Positions 50,405 through 60,270 of a DNA stretch of 64,000 nt are shown one piece after another. Below the pieces are notes generated by a model. The model searched no databases and was not told where the DNA came from. It was given only the letters and a program-made list of their open reading frames with translations. The DNA is taken from positions 1 to 64,000 of the forward strand of contig NZ_NHOY01000116.1 in the NCBI RefSeq assembly GCF_002252755.1, in the 5' to 3' direction. The DNA is from Halorubrum sp. Hd13 (GTDB lineage Archaea > Halobacteriota > Halobacteria > Halobacteriales > Haloferacaceae). Numbering within the stretch: position 1 is the first letter of the stretch; each line of letters begins with the position of its first letter. Made by a program: the position numbers and the translations under genes.

Positions 50405-51336
50405 CGGACGGCGACCGCACGACGGACGATGGCGACGGCATCGACGATGTCGTCACCGTCGAGCACACGCCCGACGCCGTCGAGGAGGCGGGCGAACTCG
50501 TCCGGGAGGTCGAGGTCCGCCTGCGCGAACTGGCCGGTCTCGACGACGGCCCGGCGGAGCGCGAACGCGCCGCAGAGATCTTCGAGGAGTTCCGCGACGT
50601 CGCCGACGAGGCCGAGGACGTGTTGGAGACGATCAACTTCGGAGACCTCCCCGACGCGGTCGACGTGAGTGAACTCCCCGACGCCGTCGATGCGGGGGAC
50701 GTCCCCGAGGCGGTCGCCGGCGGCGACCCGGAGGACGCCGTGGAACTCCGGAACCTCGGCGAACTCGTCGAACTCACGGACCTCTGGAGCGCGGTCGACG
50801 TCCGGGAGTTCTGGCGGAACAAACGCGAGTTCGACGCGGCCGTCGCCGACCTGTTCGCCGACGACGCCGAGGGCGCAAACGCCGAGACGGACGACGGGCA
50901 CCTCGACGGCGCCTCGGGCTTCGACGGCGCCGACGAGAGCGATGACGCCGACGCGGCCGACGCCTCGGACGACGGGACGGCGCCGTCGAAGCCCGAACTC
51001 GGACTGCTGGAGACCGACGAGTCGAAGCAGGCCGCCATCCAGAAGGCGATCAGCGACTCGGTCGCCGAGTTCCGCGAGAGCATCCTCGACGCCCGCGAGC
51101 GGCTCAGCGATGTCGTCGAAACGAACCGAGACCGAACCGAGCCCGTCGGTCGGCCGAACTCGCGGAACCCGACCGCCGTCTCGACGATGGCGACGTCGCG
51201 GCCGGATCTCGGGGGCGCGACCCGCTTCTCGACGGTGCCCGAGGAGACGCGCTACTCGACCGCGCCGAATCGCCCCCGCGTCTACGGGCAGCGGTTCGAA
51301 GGCGCGAGCGAGCGAACGGGGACCGAGGATGACTGA
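50401..51336 (+). CDS. gas vesicle cluster protein in the gvpH/gvpI position
   Basis: A 311-residue acidic protein between gvpG and gvpJ, where Halobacterium carries gvpH and gvpI. No Hsp20 (GvpH) fold is visible. The N-terminal half has helices and a run of INFGDLPDAVDVSELPDAVDAGDVPEAV pseudo-repeats ending in DLWSAVDVREFWRNKREFDAAVADLF. An acidic linker leads to LETDESKQAAIQKAISDSVAEFRESILDARERL, then a basic end containing ATRFSTVPEETRYSTAPNRPRVYGQRFE, which I tentatively compare with GvpI. It overlaps gvpG by 4 nt and gvpJ by 8 nt. Function unknown; assignment to GvpI is uncertain. Confidence 0.7.
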   Translation: MTDGDRTTDDGDGIDDVVTVEHTPDAVEEAGELVREVEVRLRELAGLDDGPAERERAAEIFEEFRDVADEAEDVLETINFGDLPDAVDVSELPDAVDAGDVPEAVAGGDPEDAVELRNLGELVELTDLWSAVDVREFWRNKREFDAAVADLFADDAEGANAETDDGHLDGASGFDGADESDDADAADASDDGTAPSKPELGLLETDESKQAAIQKAISDSVAEFRESILDARERLSDVVETNRDRTEPVGRPNSRNPTAVSTMATSRPDLGGATRFSTVPEETRYSTAPNRPRVYGQRFEGASERTGTEDD

Positions 51337-51784
51337 CGGAACGGCCCCGACCCGGCAGACGGATAACCTCGCCGACGTCGTGGAGATGCTCCTCGACAAG
51401 GGCGTCGTCATCAACGCCGATATCGCCGTCTCCGTCGGGGAGACGGAACTGCTCGGCATCGAGCTCCGAGCGGCGATCGCCTCGTTCGAGACGGCCTCCC
51501 AGTACGGACTGGAGTTCCCCGAGGGAACGGACACGGAGCGCGTCGAGGCGGCGTCTCAGCGGCGTGGACTCGGGGCGTCACCCGAACGAGGGGCGTCGAC
51601 GGACGTCGAGACGGTCGACCTCGAGGAAGGAACGACCGGCGACGGCGGTGACCCCGACGGTACGACCGGCGACGGCGATGACCCCGACGGAACGACCGGC
51701 GACGGCGACGATCCCGACGGGACGACCGGCGACGGACGGCCCGCCGAGCGAACGACCGAGGCCGACGGTACCGACGACCGATGA
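51329..51784 (+). CDS. gvpJ: gas vesicle protein GvpJ with repeat tail
   Basis: A 151-residue GvpA-related minor protein. The core [50 protein letters not shown] matches GvpJ. The C-terminal tail has tandem [10 protein letters not shown] repeats encoded by 30-bp units (51634-51737), which lengthen it beyond classic GvpJ. ATG 51329 overlaps the upstream stop by 8 nt; its stop overlaps gvpK by 4 nt. It is essential and probably acts at vesicle nucleation. Confidence 0.92.
   Translation: MTDGTAPTRQTDNLADVVEMLLDKGVVINADIAVSVGETELLGIELRAAIASFETASQYGLEFPEGTDTERVEAASQRRGLGASPERGASTDVETVDLEEGTTGDGGDPDGTTGDGDDPDGTTGDGDDPDGTTGDGRPAERTTEADGTDDR
51634..51737 (+). repeat. 30-bp coding tandem repeat in the GvpJ tail
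   Basis: Three full units (51634-51663, 51664-51693, 51694-51723) and a partial fourth encode TGDGxDPDGT. The unit length and acidic linker setting recall the 30-bp repeats in hef (16841-16930). Confidence 0.85.
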
Positions 51785-52107
51785 CGACGATAGATATCGA
51801 CGGCGACGAGGCGACGAACGGGCTGACGGCGCTCGTCGTCACCGTCGTCGAGCTGCTGGTCGAGGCGCTCGAGCGGGAGGCCGTCCGCCGGATGGAGTCG
51901 GAGTCGCTCACGGACGAGGAGATCGAGCGGCTCGGCCGTCAGCTCGCGGCGATGGAGGACGAACTGGAGCGACTGAAAGCGGAGGCGGAGATCGGCGACG
52001 ACGTCGATCGGCTGCGCGGCGACCTCGACTCGCTGGTCTCGGACGCCGTTCGCCGACTGGACCGCGACCGACGCGGCGCGGTGCCGGGGGAGACGAGCCG
52101 TGACTGA
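51781..52107 (+). CDS. gvpK: gas vesicle protein GvpK
   Basis: A 108-residue protein. [52 protein letters not shown] is the GvpK core, largely coiled coil. It overlaps gvpJ by 4 nt and gvpL by 8 nt. GvpK is in the essential set. Confidence 0.93.
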   Translation: MTTIDIDGDEATNGLTALVVTVVELLVEALEREAVRRMESESLTDEEIERLGRQLAAMEDELERLKAEAEIGDDVDRLRGDLDSLVSDAVRRLDRDRRGAVPGETSRD

Positions 52108-52921
52108 GACCGCGTTCGACGAGGGGAGATATCTCTACTGCGTCGCTCCCGACGGCGACGAGTCGCTGTCGACGACCGGACTGGACGACGAACCGGTTCG
52201 GCTCGTCCGCGAGGCGGGACTGACCGCCGTCGTCCACGACTGCGGTTCGCTCTACGACTCGGACTCCGCGACGCGGATTCGACGCTGGATACTCGCCCAC
52301 CAGTCCGTCGTCGACGACGCGGGCGAGGCGTTCGGGACGCCGCTGCCGTTCCAGTTCGACACCGTCATCCGTGGCGATGACGACGCGGTCCGCTCGTGGC
52401 TCGACGCGGAGTCCGAACGGTTGACCGACCACCTCGACGCGCTCGCCGAGCGGTGGGAGTACCGCGTCGAGGTCGTCTGGGACGAGGACGCCGCCCGCGA
52501 CGAGCTTGAGGCGACCGACGCGGACCTCCGCGCCCTCGCCGAGCGCCGAAACGAGGCCGACGAGGGCACGCGGTTTCTGCTCACTAAGCGGTACGAGACC
52601 CGCCTCGACCGACTGCTCGACGAACAGCGCCGCGCGGAGGCGGCCGACCTCGCCGATCGTCTCGGGGGCGAGGCGACGGAGCTCGTCGACCTCGGCGACC
52701 GTTCGAGAGCGGGGTTGGACATCGGCGATGCCGACGAGAACGTCGACGTCCTCGCTCGCTTCGCCGTCCTCGCGACCGACGACGAACGGGAGGCCGTCGG
52801 ACTACTGCTCGATGACGTCGCGGCCGACCCCGGTATCGAGGTGCGGTTCACCGGTCCGTGGCCGCCGTACACGTTCACGCCCGAACTCGACGGAGGGACG
52901 GATGCGTCCGACGAAGTCTGA
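52100..52921 (+). CDS. gvpL: gas vesicle protein GvpL (GvpF/GvpL family)
   Basis: A 273-residue paralogue of GvpF. It starts at GTG 52100 ([19 protein letters not shown]) and ends with the family signature [31 protein letters not shown] corresponds to the conserved middle. It is believed to be a scaffold contacting several Gvp proteins. It overlaps gvpK by 8 nt and gvpM by 20 nt. Confidence 0.93.
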   Translation: MTETAFDEGRYLYCVAPDGDESLSTTGLDDEPVRLVREAGLTAVVHDCGSLYDSDSATRIRRWILAHQSVVDDAGEAFGTPLPFQFDTVIRGDDDAVRSWLDAESERLTDHLDALAERWEYRVEVVWDEDAARDELEATDADLRALAERRNEADEGTRFLLTKRYETRLDRLLDEQRRAEAADLADRLGGEATELVDLGDRSRAGLDIGDADENVDVLARFAVLATDDEREAVGLLLDDVAADPGIEVRFTGPWPPYTFTPELDGGTDASDEV

Positions 52922-53141
52922 CGACGACGCCCTCGTCGACCTCGTCGACGCCGTTCTCCGGACGGGAGCGGTCGTCGAGGCGGACGTCGTCATCACCGTC
53001 GCCGACGTCCCGCTCGTCGGACTCAAACTCCGAGCGGCGCTCGCCGGAATGAAGACGATGACCGAGCACGGCGTCTTCGAGGAGTGGGACGAGGCGCACC
53101 GACTCGGGAACAGCGAGGCGTCCGGCGAGCGAGTCGAGTAG
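52902..53141 (+). CDS. gvpM: gas vesicle protein GvpM
   Basis: A 79-residue GvpA/J-related minor protein. LVDLVDAVLRTGAVVEADVVITVADVPLVGLKLRAALAGMKTMTEHG matches GvpM. I chose ATG 52902 ([11 protein letters not shown]), 20 bp inside gvpL, because it gives the family length. It is the last gvp gene. Confidence 0.92.
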   Translation: MRPTKSDDDALVDLVDAVLRTGAVVEADVVITVADVPLVGLKLRAALAGMKTMTEHGVFEEWDEAHRLGNSEASGERVE

Positions 53142-53317
53142 CGCGACGCGTCCCCTGGCCCCCCCGGACCGCCTCGACGACGCCTCTGTCGATCCGGTGC
53201 CTGAGACGCCGTCGCGACGGTCCGGAACGTGACGACCCTGAAGGAGGGTTCCGACGCTCACGGATCGCTATATCGCTCTATAGCCCTCCGTATCGGTCCC
53301 GAGTAACGATTTTACTG

Positions 53318-53794
53318 ATGCCCCGCGCATACCGTGTCGTGAGCCATCACAGCGATCGACCGGACCACCGGATCGCGTTCGTCTGCGTCCAGAACGCGGG
53401 ACGGAGCCAGATGGCGGCCGCGTTCGCCCGTCGCGAGCGCGACCGCCGCGAGGCGACCGATCGGATCGAGATAGTCACCGGCGGGACGCGCCCCGCCGAT
53501 CGCGTCCACGACGTCGTCGTCGAGGCGATGCGCGAACTGGACGTCGAGCTCGGCGACCGGACGCCGCGGGAGGTAACGCCGGACGAGCTGCGGGCGGTTG
53601 ACCTGGTCGTCACGATGGGCTGTTCGGCGTCGAACGTCTGCCCGGCGGCGTGGAACGGCGAGAACCGCGATTGGGGGCTCGACGACCCGCACGGTCGCCC
53701 GCTCGCGGAGGTGCGCGAGATCCGCGACGAGATCGCCGAGCGGGTCGACGCGCTGTTCGACGAACTGCTGTCGGAGACGCCGTCCGCGGGGTGA
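53318..53794 (+). CDS. low-molecular-weight phosphatase/arsenate-reductase family protein
   Basis: A 158-residue protein. The active-site loop CVQNAGRS (Cys23 to Arg29) is the CX5R motif, with the general acid Asp in WGLDDPHGRPL. VTMGCSASNVCP gives further Cys, as in thioredoxin-coupled arsenate reductases. Either tyrosine/arsenate reductase or phosphatase activity is possible. It is followed 5 bp later by a coiled-coil protein. Confidence 0.87.
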   Translation: MPRAYRVVSHHSDRPDHRIAFVCVQNAGRSQMAAAFARRERDRREATDRIEIVTGGTRPADRVHDVVVEAMRELDVELGDRTPREVTPDELRAVDLVVTMGCSASNVCPAAWNGENRDWGLDDPHGRPLAEVREIRDEIAERVDALFDELLSETPSAG

Positions 53795-53799
53795 CGCGG

Positions 53800-54753
53800 A
53801 TGACTGAGACGCCCGACGGCGAGCCGGCGGATCTCGACGGCGCGTCCGTCGAACGAGCGGCGGCCGTCGTCGACGACGGGGGAGGCGCCGGCGAGACGCG
53901 AGAGACGCTCGCGATCGTCGCCCGGGACGGGGTCGTCCGCCGGGCGGCCGTCGACGACGCGGTCGCGAACGCGTCGCTCGTGGTGACGACCGCCGAGACG
54001 CGGACGGAGTTCGCGGCCGGGAAGCTGGACGGCGCGCGGGAGGCGGCCGCTCCGGTCGCGGACCTGGCTCCCGTGTCCGGGCGCCTCGACGACTTCGACG
54101 CGCGTCTCGCCGACGTCGAGAGCCGCGCGGACGACCTCGGTGACGCCGTTCAGGAGGTGCTCGACATGAAGGGAGACGGCGATCTCTACGAGATCGCGCG
54201 ACGGGTCAAGCGGGTGACGACCGCCGCGACCGAGGTCCAGCGCGCCGCCGACGACCTCCAGTTCGAGATCGATTCCTTCGAGGGATGGCTCGCCGACTCC
54301 GACCGGCGCGTCGAGGAACTCGACGCCGACGTCGACGCGCTCGCGGCGTCGGTGGACGAGCTCGACGCCGCCGTCGAATCGCTCGACGCCGACGGGGAGG
54401 CCGCCGGGAGCGAGCGCGGCGCGGCGGCCAGATGGGCCGCGGCGACGGTTCGACACCGCGTCGCGTCGCTGCTGATCGCGGACGTCCGGGCCGAGCTGGC
54501 GGCGCTCCGAACGTGGGCCGAGCGCGAGGGCGACGCCCCGCCGTCGGGGATCGGGCCGCGACTCGACGAGGTCCGCGCCCGTCACGAGACCGCCGGCGAG
54601 CGGCTCGCCGCGCGCGCCGAGCCCGAGTGGACCGCGCGGTTCGGCGACCGACTGGCCGCGCTCGACGAGGCGCTCGACTCGATGGAGCCGCCGGTCCCGT
54701 GGGCCGAGGTCGAGGCCGTCGTCGAGGAGTATCGCCCCGCGATCGACGGATAA
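53800..54753 (+). CDS. coiled-coil protein (halo transducer-like)
   Basis: A 317-residue acidic protein, nearly all helical, with heptad-type stretches at about 85-130, 150-205 and 225-300 (for instance SGRLDDFDARLADVESRADDLGDAVQEVLDM). There is no membrane helix and no methyl-accepting signalling hairpin. Similar proteins are sometimes labelled halo transducer proteins. An in-frame GTG lies 9 nt upstream; I chose the ATG. Co-transcribed with the phosphatase-like gene. Function unknown. Confidence 0.72.
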   Translation: MTETPDGEPADLDGASVERAAAVVDDGGGAGETRETLAIVARDGVVRRAAVDDAVANASLVVTTAETRTEFAAGKLDGAREAAAPVADLAPVSGRLDDFDARLADVESRADDLGDAVQEVLDMKGDGDLYEIARRVKRVTTAATEVQRAADDLQFEIDSFEGWLADSDRRVEELDADVDALAASVDELDAAVESLDADGEAAGSERGAAARWAAATVRHRVASLLIADVRAELAALRTWAEREGDAPPSGIGPRLDEVRARHETAGERLAARAEPEWTARFGDRLAALDEALDSMEPPVPWAEVEAVVEEYRPAIDG

Positions 54754-54871
54754 GCGCGTCTCCCGGCAGTCGCGTGGATGCCGGAGAAGCGTCGAGCGTC
54801 GACGCCGCGCCCGCCGCCCGCGTCGGGCCGGCCGCATTGTCCTACGCCGGACGACCGCGCCGTCCGAGCGG

Positions 54872-55912
54872 TCAGTTCCGCGTGTTCTCGTCGCGGATCG
54901 CGGCGGCGGCGGCGGTCTCCGTCACCGACCGAGCGCAGTCGGCCGCCCGTTCTAGACGCGCGAGCGCGTCCGACAGCGCGACCGCCGCGGAGACCGGCCC
55001 CGGGACCGCGCCGCCGTACAGCCGCCCGTCGATCGACTCGATTCCCGCCGCGGCGTCGTCGCACCGCTCCCTCGCCCGCCGGGCCGCCGCTCCGTCGCCG
55101 TCGAGGACGGCCGTCACCGCGTCGTCGACGGCGAGGGCGACGTCGTCGGCCACGGGGCGCACGTCCGCGGCCGCCTCGTCGGCGAGCGGCTCAGACAGCT
55201 TCTCGCCGATCCCCGCTATCCGGACGGCCTGGTCGGCGACTGCCTCGAGACGGCGAGCGGCCGCGTAGTAGGCGAACAGGTCGGGCCGGGAGACACCGAG
55301 CGCGTCGAGCTCGGCGTGTGACACCAGTGACCGAGAGAAGTGCCGCGTGACCATCTCCGCGGAGCGGCGCGCCTCGTCGGCGCGGTCGCGGATCCTCGAC
55401 CGCGCGTCCGCGGCGTCAACGAAGGCCTCGGTCGCGTCGCGGAGGAGCGAGACGACCGCGTATCGGAGCTGTACGACCGACTGACGGACCGAGACGGAGG
55501 CGGTGTCCAAGAGGTGTCTGATCGTGATCTCCGAGTCCGACTCGCTGAGCACGTTCGTCCCGACCAACCCGCGAACCGCGGACCGCGCGGCGCTGCGCTC
55601 CGCGTCGGAGAACGCCTCCGCCCGACGCAGCGTTATCGTCTCGAAGCCGACCGCGTGAGCCGTCCGAACCGCGCGTCGAACGGCCTCGGGACCGCCGCCG
55701 GCGTCGGTGTCGGCGTCGTCGCCGATGTCGATCGTCGCCTCGCCGAGGCGGTCGACGTCGGCGGCCGAGGACCGGACGAGGATCGAGCCGTCACGGTGGG
55801 TGTACAGCCGCAGTTCCATCCCCACCTCGAAGCCGTGGCTCTTCGCCCACCCCTTCGGAATCGAGACGGTGAACGTGCCGCCGCCGACCTCCTGCAGCTT
55901 TCTGGTCTCCAT
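54872..55912 (-). CDS. AbrB-like/PhoU-like phosphate uptake regulator
   Basis: A 346-residue protein. The N-terminal ~50 residues form a SpoVT-AbrB swapped-hairpin DNA-binding domain (METRKLQEVGGGTFTVSIPKGWAKSHGFEVGMELRLY). Residues ~100-340 form PhoU-like helix bundles (SVVQLRYAVVSLLRDATEAF, YYAAARRLEAVADQAVRIAGIGEKL). It is the last gene of the pst-phoU cluster, 2 bp after phoU. It may combine DNA binding with phosphate sensing through the Pst transporter. Confidence 0.88.
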   Translation of the reverse strand: METRKLQEVGGGTFTVSIPKGWAKSHGFEVGMELRLYTHRDGSILVRSSAADVDRLGEATIDIGDDADTDAGGGPEAVRRAVRTAHAVGFETITLRRAEAFSDAERSAARSAVRGLVGTNVLSESDSEITIRHLLDTASVSVRQSVVQLRYAVVSLLRDATEAFVDAADARSRIRDRADEARRSAEMVTRHFSRSLVSHAELDALGVSRPDLFAYYAAARRLEAVADQAVRIAGIGEKLSEPLADEAAADVRPVADDVALAVDDAVTAVLDGDGAAARRARERCDDAAAGIESIDGRLYGGAVPGPVSAAVALSDALARLERAADCARSVTETAAAAAIRDENTRN

Positions 55913-55914
55913 GG

Positions 55915-56592
55915 TCAGTAGACTAGTTCGAGGTCACCGTCGTTCATGTACAGCGTGCGCGCGGCGACGTTGACGGCGTGATCGCCGATTCGTTCCAGGT
56001 CGCGTATCGTGAGCAGCAGCCGCGACACGTCGTCGAGCAGCCGCTCGATCTCCCAGCGATCGGGATCACTGGCGATCAGCTCGCGAACGACCGCGTCGCT
56101 GGCGTTCTGACACGCCGCGTCGAGCGCGTCGTCGCGGTCGGCGATCGCTCGACACGCCTCGGAATCGGCGTCGGCGTACGCGTCGACGGCCGCCCGGAGC
56201 TGACCGGTGACGGTCTCGCCGATCCCCCCGACCCGGACGTCGGAGACGACGTCCGCGCTCCCGGCGAGGGCGTACCGGGCGAGGTTCGTCGCGAGGTCAC
56301 CGACCCGCTCCAGATCCGTGAGTATCTTGAACGACGCGACCACGAAGCGGAGGTCCGCGGCGACGGGCTGCTGGAGCGCGATCAGCTCGACGCAGTCGCC
56401 CTCGAGGTCGAGGTACCGCCGGTTGACGCGTTCGTCGCCCTCGATCACCTCGCGGGCCAGCCCGCGGTCGCCGCCTTCGAGCGCGTCGAGTGCTCGCCGG
56501 AGCTGCCACAGCACGCCGTCCGCCATCGACTCTACGTCGGCCCGCAACTCGTCCAGCGACTCGCGGTACGCTTCGCGGGACACGGCGATCAC
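55915..56592 (-). CDS. phoU: phosphate signalling protein PhoU
   Basis: A 225-residue two-repeat helical bundle. Conserved metal-binding-type motifs are [19 protein letters not shown] and [21 protein letters not shown]. The start is GTG 56592, overlapping the pstB stop by 4 nt. PhoU restrains the Pst transporter when phosphate is plentiful. It is followed by an AbrB-PhoU fusion 2 bp downstream. Confidence 0.94.
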   Translation of the reverse strand: MIAVSREAYRESLDELRADVESMADGVLWQLRRALDALEGGDRGLAREVIEGDERVNRRYLDLEGDCVELIALQQPVAADLRFVVASFKILTDLERVGDLATNLARYALAGSADVVSDVRVGGIGETVTGQLRAAVDAYADADSEACRAIADRDDALDAACQNASDAVVRELIASDPDRWEIERLLDDVSRLLLTIRDLERIGDHAVNVAARTLYMNDGDLELVY

Positions 56593-57530
56593 CCGAACTT
56601 CCCGCTAACGTAATCCTCGACGCGCTGGCTCTCGGGATTCTCGAAGATCTTCTCCGTGTCGTCGTACTCGACGAGTTCGCCGCCGGTCAGGAAGACCGCG
56701 GTCTGGTCGGAGACGCGGGCCGCCTGCTGCATGCTGTGGGTGACGACGACGACCGTGTAGTCCTGCGCGAGGTCCTCGATGAGGTCCTCGATCTTCGCCG
56801 TGGCGATCGGGTCGAGCGCCGACGCCGGCTCGTCCATGAGGATGACTTCCGGGTCCACGGCGAGACACCGGGCGATACAGAGCCGCTGTTGCTGGCCGCC
56901 GGACAGTCCGAGCGCGTTGTCGTCCAACCGGTCGTTCACCTCCTCCCACAGCGCGGCCCGCTCGAGCGATCGCTCGACGAGCCGCGCCTCGCGTTCGGGC
57001 TCCGCGCGGCCGGTCAACCGCGCGAGGAGGCCCGTCTCGATGTCGCCGTGTTTCCGCGGTCCGTAGGAGACGTTCTCGCGGATCGATTTGGGGAAGGGGT
57101 TGGGGCTCTGGAACACCATCCCGACCCGCTTTCGAAGCTCGACGAGGTCGACGCCGTCCTGGTAGACGTCCTCGCCGTCGAGCTCGACCGTCCCGTCGAC
57201 GCTGGCGGCGCGGATGCGGTCGTTCATCCGGTTGAGACACCGGAGGTACGTCGACTTCCCGCAGCCGGACGGACCGATGAGCGCCGTCACGCTCTCTTCG
57301 GGAATGTCCATCGAGACGCCCTTCAGCGCGTGGTCGTCGCCGTAGTGGACGTCGAGGTCCTCGACGGCGACCTTCGTCTCGCCGCTCGCCTCGTAGCTCG
57401 TCCACTCCGGCCGCGTCTCCTCGACGGTCTCGCCGGCGGTCGTGGAGGCCCGCCGGCCGTCGGTGCGATTCGCCGTGACCGCTGTGGCGTCCGTGGCGTC
57501 TTCGGCGTCTGCGTTCTCTGTCTGACTCAT
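56589..57530 (-). CDS. pstB: phosphate ABC transporter ATP-binding protein
   Basis: A 313-residue PstB. Walker [10 protein letters not shown] is at 86-94, the signature LSGGQQQR is present, and Walker B reads [11 protein letters not shown] disordered N-terminal extension of ~50 residues precedes the ABC domain. It overlaps pstA and phoU by 4 nt on either side. It energises phosphate import. Confidence 0.95.
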   Translation of the reverse strand: MSQTENADAEDATDATAVTANRTDGRRASTTAGETVEETRPEWTSYEASGETKVAVEDLDVHYGDDHALKGVSMDIPEESVTALIGPSGCGKSTYLRCLNRMNDRIRAASVDGTVELDGEDVYQDGVDLVELRKRVGMVFQSPNPFPKSIRENVSYGPRKHGDIETGLLARLTGRAEPEREARLVERSLERAALWEEVNDRLDDNALGLSGGQQQRLCIARCLAVDPEVILMDEPASALDPIATAKIEDLIEDLAQDYTVVVVTHSMQQAARVSDQTAVFLTGGELVEYDDTEKIFENPESQRVEDYVSGKFG

Positions 57531-59095
57531 TGGTGGAGTTTCCGTCTGAAGTAGTAGCGCGTCGCGATACCGACCGCGTAGAAGGCCAACACGACGAGCA
57601 GCAGCGTCAGCGCCAGTCCCCACGCGTACTCCTGCGGGTTCCGGATGTTCCCGCTCAGTCCCGCGGTGATGAGCGCGTACAGCTGATACGGCAGCGCGCT
57701 CGTCGCCTCCAACAGCGCGGGGTTGCTGACGAACGGCGGGGACGCGCTCAGTCGGAAGCCGCTCAACACGTTCGGAGCGGCCGACTTCGCCGGGAGGACG
57801 CCGCCGCCCATGGTCAGCAGGATCGGGGCGGTCTCGCCGGCGATCCGTCCGACACCGAGGATGACGCCGGTCGTGACGCCCGGGATCGCCGCGGGGAGGA
57901 CGACGCTGCGGATCGTCTGCCACTTGGAGACGCCGAGCGCCGCGCTGGCGTCGCGGTACTCGTCGGGCACCGCGAGTATCGCCTCCCGGCTCGTGATCAG
58001 CACCAGCGGCAACAGCATGAACCCGAGCGTCAGCATGCCGGCGATCAGCGACTTCTGATTGCCGAATCTGGGGATCAGGAACGCGGCGCCGAACAGCCCG
58101 AACACGATGCTCGGCGTGCTCCAGAGGCCGTTGGTCGCCACCTCGACGGCGCCGGTGAACCGGCCCTGTTCGGCGTACTCGCTGAGGAACACGGCGGCGC
58201 CGACGCCGGTCGGCACGGCGAAGAGGACGGCGCCGATGACCAGCCACACCGTCCCCACGAGGGCGGGGAACACGCCCGCGACGTCGGCCAACAGCCCGGC
58301 GCCGTTGGTCAGGAACGGCCACCGGACGAGGGTCTCCCCGCCGACGCCGACCCCGTTCAACAGCCCGGGGAGTCCCTTCGCCGTGACGAAGGCGACGAGC
58401 CCGACGAGCACCGCCAGTATCGAGCCGACGACGAGGTAGATGAGCACGTACGCGCCGACGTTCCGCCCGCGAGCGCCGAACCCGCCGTACGCCTTCGCGG
58501 CGCTCCAGCCGGTCGCCAGCGAGGCGAACAGCACGACGGCGGGAACGACGGTGTCGCCGAACAGCGTCGCGTTGTATCCGGCGAGCGCCCGCTCCCAGCC
58601 GGGACCGACGACGCCGGTGACGAGCGCCAGCCCGCAGAGAACGGCGACCGCCCCCGCCGGCACCGTCGATCCGACGTCTTCGCGCGGGAGCGCGGTCACC
58701 GCGAACGCGCCCCCGCCGAGGACCGTCCCGACGCCGAGCCGGCCGACCGTCCCGATCCCGGCCGCTCCGGCCGCCGTCACCCCCGCCGCGAACCAGATCG
58801 CGGTGAACGCGACCGCGGCGACGACCCCCGCGCTGGGCTGGGGGGCCGCGTCGACGAACCCCAGCCGCGAGGCGACGCCGAAGCCGACGACCGCCAGTCC
58901 CAACGCGAGCAGCACCGCACCCAACGCCACCGACAGCTCGACGCCGGCGACGGGGTCGCCGATCTCGACGGCGCCTACCAGCGCCGCCAGGCCGACGACG
59001 AAGGCGACGCCGGAGAGCCCGACCGCGGCCCCGGCGGCCGCCTCGTACGTCGTGCGGTCGTCCCGGACGAGCGCGGTCTGCGTGGCGCGGCTCAT
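57527..59095 (-). CDS. pstA: phosphate ABC transporter permease PstA with long N-terminal membrane extension
   Basis: A 522-residue protein. The last ~290 residues are a normal Pst[33 protein letters not shown] is the EAA loop and GETAPILLT is conserved. The first ~230 residues add about six hydrophobic helices (for example at 20-45, 52-72, 86-105, 115-130, 140-160) not needed in bacterial PstA. The ORF is open throughout with no sign of a frameshift, so the extension is real or a lineage-specific fusion. It overlaps pstC and pstB by 4 nt. Confidence 0.92.
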   Translation of the reverse strand: MSRATQTALVRDDRTTYEAAAGAAVGLSGVAFVVGLAALVGAVEIGDPVAGVELSVALGAVLLALGLAVVGFGVASRLGFVDAAPQPSAGVVAAVAFTAIWFAAGVTAAGAAGIGTVGRLGVGTVLGGGAFAVTALPREDVGSTVPAGAVAVLCGLALVTGVVGPGWERALAGYNATLFGDTVVPAVVLFASLATGWSAAKAYGGFGARGRNVGAYVLIYLVVGSILAVLVGLVAFVTAKGLPGLLNGVGVGGETLVRWPFLTNGAGLLADVAGVFPALVGTVWLVIGAVLFAVPTGVGAAVFLSEYAEQGRFTGAVEVATNGLWSTPSIVFGLFGAAFLIPRFGNQKSLIAGMLTLGFMLLPLVLITSREAILAVPDEYRDASAALGVSKWQTIRSVVLPAAIPGVTTGVILGVGRIAGETAPILLTMGGGVLPAKSAAPNVLSGFRLSASPPFVSNPALLEATSALPYQLYALITAGLSGNIRNPQEYAWGLALTLLLVVLAFYAVGIATRYYFRRKLHQ

Positions 59096-60219
59096 TCGGC
59101 GCCCCCCAGGCGGCGACGCATCCGCGCCTCGATGTACTGCGAGCCGAGGCTCAGACACAACACGGTGACGAAGAGGACGACGCCGGCGGCGAACAGCGCG
59201 CTCTCGTGAACCCCGTTCGCGCTGCCGTACCCCCGCGCGATGAGAGACGTGAGCGTCTCGTAGCCGTAGAAGACGTTCACGAGCGGGTCGCTGATCCGCG
59301 GAATTCCGGCCAGCATCACCGTCGCGGCCATCGTCTCGCCGATCGCCCGCCCGACCCCGAGGAGCACGGCCGCCGAGACGCCGGAGAAGGCCGCGGGCAG
59401 CGTGATCGAGGTCATCGACTGCCAGTCGGTCGCCCCGAGCGCGAGCGACCCGTTCTTCATCACGTCCGGCACGCTCGTCAGCGCGTCCTCGGCCACGGAG
59501 ACGACCGTCGGCAGCGCCATCAGCCCGACGACCATCCCGACGAACAGGTACGTCGAGCCGCCGTTGAGGGCGAACGCGTCGCTCGCCCACGGGTTGATGA
59601 CGGTGAACCCGATGAAGCCGTACACGATCGAGGGGATCCCCGCCAGTATCTCGATCCCCGGCTTCACGAGCTCGCGGACCCGCGGCGGCGCGATCTCGGC
59701 GATGAACAGCGCCGCGGCGACGCCGAGCGGCCCCGCCACCAGCGTCGCGATGGCGGTCACCATCACCGTCCCGTGGATCATCGGCAGCAGCGAGTACCGG
59801 ACGGGATCCGAGACGGCGTCCCAGCGGGTCTGCGCGAACATCCCGAGTCCCGGAACGGAGACGCCGAAGACGCTCGCCGCCTCGTACCGGAACGCCGGGA
59901 TCGATTCGGCGAAGATGAACACGACGATGAGCCCGAGCGTGACGAGCGTCACCGTCGTCATCGCGAAGGTGACCGCGCGGGCGACGAGCGCCTGATGGCG
60001 TACCCAGCCGTAGCCGGTGGCGATCAGGAACGCTCCGAGCGGGACGGCCGTCCACGGCGACGCCAACAGGAACCCGACGAAGGCGGTCAAGAGCGACCCC
60101 ATCGAGGCGATGACCACCGCCAGCGCCTCCGGGTCCGCGTCGTCGACGAACTCCCGCGTTCTGGTCAGCCGTCGCTCGATGCCAGCGCGCCAATCGGTTC
60201 GGGAGGTAGTGAGTGACAT
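59092..60219 (-). CDS. pstC: phosphate ABC transporter permease PstC
   Basis: A 375-residue permease with about eight helices. The EAA loop is [28 protein letters not shown], and [13 protein letters not shown] and [14 protein letters not shown] are typical of PstC. It lies 51 bp after pstS and overlaps pstA by 4 nt. Together with PstA it forms the phosphate channel. Confidence 0.94.
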   Translation of the reverse strand: MSLTTSRTDWRAGIERRLTRTREFVDDADPEALAVVIASMGSLLTAFVGFLLASPWTAVPLGAFLIATGYGWVRHQALVARAVTFAMTTVTLVTLGLIVVFIFAESIPAFRYEAASVFGVSVPGLGMFAQTRWDAVSDPVRYSLLPMIHGTVMVTAIATLVAGPLGVAAALFIAEIAPPRVRELVKPGIEILAGIPSIVYGFIGFTVINPWASDAFALNGGSTYLFVGMVVGLMALPTVVSVAEDALTSVPDVMKNGSLALGATDWQSMTSITLPAAFSGVSAAVLLGVGRAIGETMAATVMLAGIPRISDPLVNVFYGYETLTSLIARGYGSANGVHESALFAAGVVLFVTVLCLSLGSQYIEARMRRRLGGAE

Positions 60220-60270
60220 ATAATGAGGTCGGACCGCGAGACGGGTGTCCGCGGGACCGAGGAGCCGGAC

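Noticed and set aside
53084-53317. Upstream in-frame extension of the phosphatase-like protein
   Set aside because: It overlaps gvpM in another frame, is Arg-rich, and the family start fits ATG 53318.
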